From CG1-02-35-72 sp036170135 (GTDB lineage Bacteria; Bacteroidota; Bacteroidia; Flavobacteriales; Flavobacteriaceae), in the NCBI GenBank assembly GCA_036170135.1, contig JAVHOP010000130.1:1-28031 (forward strand): a DNA stretch of 28,031 nt, given 5' to 3'. A program made the position numbers and the translations under genes. A model generated the notes under the pieces. The model searched no databases and was not told where the DNA came from. It saw nothing but the letters and a program-made list of their open reading frames with translations. Each line of letters starts with the position of its first letter. Position 1 is the first letter of the stretch. Positions 23,048 to 28,031 of this stretch are shown here, piece after piece.

Positions 23048-24322
23048 TTATGATATCAACAATTGACGCAAAGATTTATAATTATTTTGAATTTCTATTT
23101 TTAAACAATTGGTTAAATCGACTTCAGTTGTTTTAAAATCAGGAATTACCTGTTGAATTACACTAGAAAACTTTTGTGGATGCGCCGTTTCTAAAAATAA
23201 ACCAATTTCATTTGCTTTTAAGCAATTATTCAATGCTAATTTCCCAACTGCGCCGTGCGGATCTAATAGATAGTCATTAATTTCAAAACAATTCTCAATT
23301 TCATTTAAAGTCGCTTGGTCATCAAAAGTAAATGCCGAAATATCGCTTTTTATGGCATCTAATTGCTTATTATAAAGATGTAGAATTCGTTCAAAGTTAC
23401 TAGGAGCGCCAACATCCATCGCATTTGATAGCGTTTGAACTGATGGTTTTGGATTATAATTTCCAGAATTTAAATAATTAAAAAAAGTATCGTTGGCATT
23501 GTTAGCTGCAATAAATCGATGTATTGGCAATCCCATTTTTTTGGCAAACAATCCGGCAGTTAGATTTCCAAAATTACCGCTAGGCACCGAAACGACTAAT
23601 TTCTTATCGCTTAAAGCGGATTTCAACTGTTTATAGGCGATAAAATAATACAACATTTGCGGTAATAAACGCGCCACATTTATAGAGTTGGCACTGCTTA
23701 ACGCGATTTTATGTCGTAAAGCGATATCATTAAAAGCTTGTTTTACCAAAGCCTGACAGTCGTCAAAAGTGCCGTTAACTTCAATGGCCTGAATATTGTT
23801 TCCTAGAGAAGTCATTTGGTATTCTTGATACGGACTCACTTTTCCTTTTGGGAATAAAATCTTAACGGATACACCGGGAACATTAAAAAATCCGTTGGCA
23901 ACAGCGCTACCAGTATCGCCCGAAGTGGCAACCAAAACCACAACTTCTTTTCCTTGATTAAAATAAGATAAGCAACGCGACATAAACCGTGCGCCGATAT
24001 CTTTAAAAGCCTGTGTGGGACCGTGAAAAAGTTCTAAAGCATAACTGTTTTCGGTTATTTTAACAGTTGGAAGTGGAAACGATAAGGTTTGCGCAACAAC
24101 AATTTTAAGTTGTTTATCGGTTAAGGAGTTACCTATAAATTCTTTTAAAACCGTATATCCAATGTCTAAATTTGAGAAGTTTTCAATAGTATCAAAAAAT
24201 GATTTTGGCAAAGTCGGAATAGGGTCAGGAATATACAAACCGCCATCTTTTGCTAAGCCGTTTAAAGTGGCTTCTTTAAATGAAATCTGTTCGTTATTTT
24301 GTCGTGTACTAATGTATTTCAT
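23048..24322 (-). CDS. thrC: Threonine synthase
   Basis: A 424-residue PLP enzyme that converts O-phosphohomoserine to threonine, the last step of the pathway encoded by this operon. MKYISTRQ...SFKEATLNGLAKDGGLYIP is the family's N-terminal pattern; LFHGPTQAFKDIGARFM places the PLP Lys at 107; ATSGDTGSAVA (132-142) is the phosphate-binding loop; SVPSGNFGNLTAG follows. Length is normal for the bacterial/fungal long type. It begins 6 nt after thrB and is the last gene of thrABC. Confidence 0.96.
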   Translation of the reverse strand: MKYISTRQNNEQISFKEATLNGLAKDGGLYIPDPIPTLPKSFFDTIENFSNLDIGYTVLKEFIGNSLTDKQLKIVVAQTLSFPLPTVKITENSYALELFHGPTQAFKDIGARFMSRCLSYFNQGKEVVVLVATSGDTGSAVANGFFNVPGVSVKILFPKGKVSPYQEYQMTSLGNNIQAIEVNGTFDDCQALVKQAFNDIALRHKIALSSANSINVARLLPQMLYYFIAYKQLKSALSDKKLVVSVPSGNFGNLTAGLFAKKMGLPIHRFIAANNANDTFFNYLNSGNYNPKPSVQTLSNAMDVGAPSNFERILHLYNKQLDAIKSDISAFTFDDQATLNEIENCFEINDYLLDPHGAVGKLALNNCLKANEIGLFLETAHPQKFSSVIQQVIPDFKTTEVDLTNCLKIEIQNNYKSLRQLLIS

Positions 24323-24328
24323 AAGATT

Positions 24329-25255
24329 TTAAATAATTTTTGCACCACCTTTATCACTTAATTTATTAATGTAAGATTCGGTTGTAATGCCTGTATTTTC
24401 ATAAACTTTTTCTAAGGAATCTCTGATAAGAAATGCTGTTGATTCATCTTTCGCAAAAGCAAAAACCGAAGGACCAGAGCCTGAAATACCAAACGCCAAA
24501 GCTCCGTTTAGCAAGGCTTTCTGCTTTAATTCGTCGAATTTTGGAATCAATAATTTGCGCATGGGTTCTACAATTAAATCTTGTAATGATTCAGAAAAGA
24601 GTTCATAATTATTTTGATATAAGCTCGATACAAAAGCGCCCATCAAAGAAATTTGCTGACTAAAAACCGAGATTGGAACGGTTTCTTTTAAGAGTTTTCT
24701 TGAATCGGATGTTTTGACTTTAATATTTGGGAAAAGTGTCACCACATACAATCCTTTTAAAACGGGCAATTTAATGTAATCGGTTGGTTTTTTACCTTTC
24801 GATAAAACGATGCCGCCCAAAAGGGCAGGAGCAACATTGTCAATATGTGCAGCACCACAAGCAACGCGTTCGCCTTCGGCAGCAAAAGCGATGAGCGCTT
24901 CACATTTAAAAGGCTTTCCCATAAATTCATTGTAGGCAAAAGCGGCGGCGGCACTGCTGGCACTACTAGAACCCAAACCACTTCCGGCGGCAAAACCTTT
25001 TTCAATTTTAATATCAACGCCCTTAAAATCATTTAAAGCTTCCTGCATTTTTCTAATAACTACCGAGCAACAATTCATATCGACCTCAAAAGGCAAATTT
25101 GCACCATTCTTAATGTCGATAATTTTATTGGTATCAGAATGATTATCAATTAATTCAACCGTATCGCCGATGGTGTTTAACGCTAGGCCTAACACGTCAA
25201 ATCCGACGTTGATATTGGCAATTGTAGATGGCGCAAAAGCGCGAATGGTTTTCAT
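24329..25255 (-). CDS. thrB: Homoserine kinase
   Basis: A 308-residue GHMP-family kinase that phosphorylates homoserine to O-phosphohomoserine. The start RAFAPSTIANINVGFDVLG (5-23) and the GHMP ATP-binding motif GSGLGSSSASSAAAAF (91-106) are clear; the C-terminal FGISGSGPSVFAF is the third GHMP motif. Length is typical. It lies 2 nt after thrA and 6 nt before thrC, so the three genes are translated from one message. Confidence 0.96.
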   Translation of the reverse strand: MKTIRAFAPSTIANINVGFDVLGLALNTIGDTVELIDNHSDTNKIIDIKNGANLPFEVDMNCCSVVIRKMQEALNDFKGVDIKIEKGFAAGSGLGSSSASSAAAAFAYNEFMGKPFKCEALIAFAAEGERVACGAAHIDNVAPALLGGIVLSKGKKPTDYIKLPVLKGLYVVTLFPNIKVKTSDSRKLLKETVPISVFSQQISLMGAFVSSLYQNNYELFSESLQDLIVEPMRKLLIPKFDELKQKALLNGALAFGISGSGPSVFAFAKDESTAFLIRDSLEKVYENTGITTESYINKLSDKGGAKII

Positions 25256-25257
25256 AA

Positions 25258-27687
25258 TTATCGATTTACAATATACATTAAATCAGAAAACACACCACTT
25301 GCCGTAACAGCAGCACCAGCACCTGCGCCTTTAATAATCATGGGCTCGTCAAGGTATCTTTCGGTATGTAAAGCTACCACATTATCTTTTCCTTGAAGAT
25401 TGTAAAGGGAACTATCTGGAGCGATTTCTTTTAATTCAACCGATAAGTGTCCGTTTTCTAAAGTTGCTACTACTTTGAGTTTGCATCCTTTTTGATGTGC
25501 TTTTTCATAGATGTTTTTAAAATGAGTTTCATTTTTAAGTAACTCTTTAAAGAATTGATTTAAATCGGATGCATCATTACAGCTTTCGGGTAAAAAACCT
25601 TTAAAGCTAATATCGCTCATTTCTTTAACATAACCGGCTTCTCTAGATAAAATCAAAATCTTTCGCATCACATCTAAACCACTTAAATCAATCAGCGGAT
25701 TTGGTTCGGTATAACCTTCTGTTTTTGCTTGTAGAACAATATCCGAAAAGGGTTTTTGTCCGTTATATTCATTAAAAATAAAATTTAAACTTCCCGATAA
25801 GACCGCCTGAATTTTAAGGATGTTATCACCGCTTAAAATCAAATCTTGAATGGTTTTGATGATTGGCAAGGCCGCGCCAACAGAAGTCTCGTATTTAAAA
25901 TGACAATTGTGTGCTTTTGCCAATTGCAACAACTGTTTGTAACTGCTATAAGGACCACTACAAGCAATTTTATTACAAGCCACAACCGAAATGCTGTTTT
26001 GTAATATAAAAGCATAAGCATTGCTCACAATTTCCGAGGCGGTATTATCAATAAATATACTGTTTCGTAAATTAAACGACTTTGCTTTACTTATAAAATC
26101 ATCGAAAGATTGATACAAAACGCCTTTATCTTTAATATTTTTGATAGCATCACTCTGCAAACCTTCCTCACTAAAAAGCATTTTTTTGCTATTCGAAACA
26201 CCTATTATTTTAATATTTATCTGATGTTCTTCTAATAAATGTGAACGTTGTTTTTCAATTACATTCAGAAAAGAACTACCAACATTTCCAACACCTGCTA
26301 TGAATAAATGGACTTGTTTAATGGTTTTTTCAAAAAACCTTTCGTGTAAAACATGAACCGATTTTGCCTCATCATTTTTATCGACAATAATTGAAATGTT
26401 GCGTTCGGATGAGCCTTGTGCAATGGCTGTAATGTTGATACCATTTTCGCCCAAAGCTCTAAAAACTTGCCCGCTTAAACCTACGCGATTCTTCATATGA
26501 TCGCCAATAACAGCCACGATGGCATAATCGTTTGAAATTTCTAACTCATTCATCAAACCAACTGATATTTCGTGTTTAAAAGCTTTATTTAAAGCCGACT
26601 TTGCACGGCTGGCATCGCTATTGCTAATTCCCAAACAAATACTTTGTTCAGAGCAACTTTGTGTGATTAGAATGACATTAACTTCGGCTTCTTCAATCGC
26701 TTGGAAAACCCGACGTGCCGTTCCCTTTTTTTGAACCAAGCCAACACCGGTAATATTTAGCACACTGATATTTGCCAGTGATGAAACACCTTGAATGGTT
26801 TGCTCAATATCAGATCCGTTAACGCTAATAAAAGTCCCTGGTTGTTCAGGATTTAAAGTGTTTTTTAAATAAAGTGGAATTTTTTTATCGCGAACCGGAC
26901 GGATGCTTGGCGGATATAAAACTTTAGCGCCAAAATAAGCTAGTTCAAAAGCTTCTTTATAACTCAACTTTTCAATAAGCATCGGGTTAGAAACCAACTT
27001 TGGGTTGGCAGTTTGCATGCCGTTTACATCGCTCCATATTTCAAGATGGCTTGCATTTATAGCATAAGCGTAAAGTGATGCCGTATAATCGGAACCACCA
27101 CGACCCAATAATACCGTTTCATCGCGATTGTTAGAAGCTATAAATCCACCGGTAATATAATTTTTTGGCTTGATAAATGACGTCATGAGTTCTTCTGTTT
27201 TTTCAAGATTGACTTCGGCATTTAAATAGTTGTGATTGGCTTTAATAAGCGGACGGCTATCTAAAAGTTCGATTTCTAATCCTTCTTGAAGGAGGAATTG
27301 GTGAATTAAAAACGAAGATAATTGTTCGCCAAAACTCAGGATTCTGGCTTTTATTTTATCAGATAATTCAGATAAAATATGAATTCCTTGACAGATATTT
27401 TCGAGCAAATTAAATTGTTGTTGTGTATAAACAATGACCTCTGTTTGGTGCGAAGCATTAAGGAGTTGATAAATCAAATCAAAATGTTTTGATTTTAGAT
27501 TTTCGATTAATTCTTGGTAATTGCCATCTAAAGCCGCTAATGCTATTTTTTCTAGGTAGTCAGTTGTGCCGGATAAAGCCGAAACCACCATAATAAATGG
27601 TTCTTTTTTAGCGAGTGCTATGGCTTGTATGTGTTTTATATTTTTTAAAGATGAAACGCTGGTTCCACCAAATTTCATAACCATCAT
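25258..27687 (-). CDS. thrA: Bifunctional aspartokinase / homoserine dehydrogenase
   Basis: An 809-residue fusion catalysing the first and third steps of the aspartate pathway. The aspartokinase part has KFGGTSV (5-11), SFGEQLSS (118-125), GRGGSDYTAS (195-204) and EIWSDVNGM. Two ACT-type regulatory segments follow (about 305-375 and 388-445), where threonine feedback is expected by analogy with E. coli ThrA. The dehydrogenase part has the Rossmann motif AGVGNVGSS (464-472), YETSVGAALPII (599-610), EGYTEPNPLIDLSG (657-670) and GAGAGAAVTASG (787-798). The length is close to the 820 residues of E. coli ThrA. Two ATGs are in tandem at 27687 and 27684; either could initiate. It heads thrABC, behind a Thr-rich leader peptide. 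Confidence 0.96.
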   Translation of the reverse strand: MMVMKFGGTSVSSLKNIKHIQAIALAKKEPFIMVVSALSGTTDYLEKIALAALDGNYQELIENLKSKHFDLIYQLLNASHQTEVIVYTQQQFNLLENICQGIHILSELSDKIKARILSFGEQLSSFLIHQFLLQEGLEIELLDSRPLIKANHNYLNAEVNLEKTEELMTSFIKPKNYITGGFIASNNRDETVLLGRGGSDYTASLYAYAINASHLEIWSDVNGMQTANPKLVSNPMLIEKLSYKEAFELAYFGAKVLYPPSIRPVRDKKIPLYLKNTLNPEQPGTFISVNGSDIEQTIQGVSSLANISVLNITGVGLVQKKGTARRVFQAIEEAEVNVILITQSCSEQSICLGISNSDASRAKSALNKAFKHEISVGLMNELEISNDYAIVAVIGDHMKNRVGLSGQVFRALGENGINITAIAQGSSERNISIIVDKNDEAKSVHVLHERFFEKTIKQVHLFIAGVGNVGSSFLNVIEKQRSHLLEEHQINIKIIGVSNSKKMLFSEEGLQSDAIKNIKDKGVLYQSFDDFISKAKSFNLRNSIFIDNTASEIVSNAYAFILQNSISVVACNKIACSGPYSSYKQLLQLAKAHNCHFKYETSVGAALPIIKTIQDLILSGDNILKIQAVLSGSLNFIFNEYNGQKPFSDIVLQAKTEGYTEPNPLIDLSGLDVMRKILILSREAGYVKEMSDISFKGFLPESCNDASDLNQFFKELLKNETHFKNIYEKAHQKGCKLKVVATLENGHLSVELKEIAPDSSLYNLQGKDNVVALHTERYLDEPMIIKGAGAGAAVTASGVFSDLMYIVNR

Positions 27688-27744
27688 AATGGGTGTATTT
27701 TAATAAATAAATGTATTGTTTTTGGATTGGATTAAAATCCGATT

Positions 27745-27798
27745 GAATTAGCATTCAGGATGCCCGCTATGAATTCTCTACCCCCATAGGGGTCATAG
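27745..27798 (-). promoter_or_regulatory. Candidate thr operon attenuator: two mutually exclusive RNA pairings
   Basis: In the minus-strand RNA, CUAUGA (27798-27793, within the Thr/Met codons) is perfectly complementary to UCAUAG (27772-27767, the last codon and stop of the leader ORF), enclosing a small ACCCC/GGGGU hairpin. The same UCAUAG segment can instead join GAAUUCAUAGC (27776-27766) pairing with GCUAAUUC (27752-27745) with a 3-nt bulge. The two cannot form together, and ribosome position on the leader would choose between them. No classical U-run terminator is evident before thrA, so the output mechanism is unclear. Confidence 0.45.
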
Positions 27799-27829
27799 TT
27801 GTTGAAGTCATCATAAAACAAGAAAACAT
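27767..27829 (-). CDS. Thr/Met-rich leader peptide of the thr operon
   Basis: A 20-codon ORF 79 nt upstream of thrA, read as MFSCFMMTSTTMTPMGVENS. Four Thr and three Met fall within the nine codons M-T-S-T-T-M-T-P-M, using ACT, ACA, ACT and ACC for Thr. This is far above chance and fits a sensor of charged tRNA-Thr (and perhaps tRNA-Met), both end products of the homoserine pathway. An inner ATG (27814) would give 15 residues. The frame is also open upstream to an ATG at 27898, but that would start almost at the predicted transcription start, so a shorter version is preferred. Established leader peptides (E. coli thrL) work this way; here it is inferred. Confidence 0.65.
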   Translation of the reverse strand: MFSCFMMTSTTMTPMGVENS

Positions 27830-27907
27830 ATTTACTTCAAACTGCGTTTGAAAATAGCCTGAATTTAGAATTTCAATATGCTTGATAGGTTGTTTCATAA
27901 TGATGGC

Positions 27908-27915
27908 CAAATTTA
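27908..27915 (-). promoter_or_regulatory. Candidate -7 box of the thrABC operon
   Basis: On the minus strand this reads TAAATTTG, an exact TAnnTTTG match, placing transcription start near 27900 and leaving a leader of about 210 nt that includes the Thr-rich ORF. No clear -33 TTTG is seen. The remaining DNA to 28031 is AT-rich, and I see no gene in it. Confidence 0.4.
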
Positions 27916-28031
27916 TAAATTAAATTTTAACCGACTAATTTTTTTGGATAAAAAAATAAAGAATTATTTATTTCCTTAATGAATGCTTAATATTTTGAAG
28001 TTTATTTAAAGCTTATTCTTAGTCGTTAACG

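Noticed and set aside
27729..27740. GGATT/AATCC hairpin just upstream of thrA as a terminator
   Set aside because: The stem is only four to five pairs, and it is followed by A-rich rather than T-rich sequence on the transcribed strand.
27767..27898. 43-codon version of the thr leader ORF starting at 27898
   Set aside because: Its ATG would be within a few nucleotides of the predicted transcription start; the shorter starts at 27829 or 27814 keep the Thr/Met run and a normal leader. It is not excluded if transcription starts further upstream.
1..28031. CRISPR arrays, tRNA or rRNA genes, insertion sequences
   Set aside because: No regularly spaced repeats, tRNA-like cloverleafs or transposase frames were seen anywhere in the window.

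Overview
The window looks like a draft scaffold from a Bacteroidota bacterium, most likely Flavobacteriaceae. The reasons are the AT-rich sequence, A-rich start regions rather than strong Shine-Dalgarno sites, several matches to the Bacteroidota -7 box TAnnTTTG, and a gene set (DCC-family protein, DUF486, CsaA, deoxyhypusine-synthase-like enzyme with a PLP decarboxylase, fused ThrA-ThrB-ThrC) that I recognise from that family. Two runs of exactly 100 N (19030-19129 and 20307-20406) are assembly gaps that damage three genes.

Region 1 (1-3080) is accessory DNA. It holds a RelE/ParE-type toxin-antitoxin pair, a very small ORF, a lipoprotein of unknown function and a RhuM-family protein, all on the + strand. 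Each unit is followed by a large imperfect inverted repeat (about 50-140 nt) with GCyAA-like left ends and TTAGC-like right ends. This resembles an integron-style cassette array without a visible integrase.

Region 2 (3285-8584) is core metabolism: an Mpo1-like membrane protein, CsaA, and a large FAD/Fe-S oxidoreductase of the YdiJ type in one tight operon, then an exported M20 amidohydrolase closed by a strong terminator. Region 3 (8643-13470) has a DCC-family protein facing an efflux operon (ATPase, two FtsX/MacB-type permeases, periplasmic adaptor) with its own terminator. Region 4 (13552-17500) has a small coiled-coil protein, a minus-strand trio (Gfo/Idh/MocA oxidoreductase, 3-hydroxybutyryl-CoA dehydrogenase, PagL-like outer-membrane protein), Pcm with a TTG start, and a cold-shock protein.

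Region 5 (17500-22937, minus strand) carries a polyamine pair (alanine-racemase-fold decarboxylase and deoxyhypusine-synthase-like enzyme), a DUF486 membrane protein, and nadA-nadB for quinolinate synthesis. Region 6 (23048-28031, minus strand) is the thrA-thrB-thrC operon. Its 5' leader encodes a short peptide rich in Thr and Met codons, with two mutually exclusive RNA pairings, so it is a good candidate for translation-coupled attenuation. This leader and the cassette-like array are the two most interesting parts of the window.
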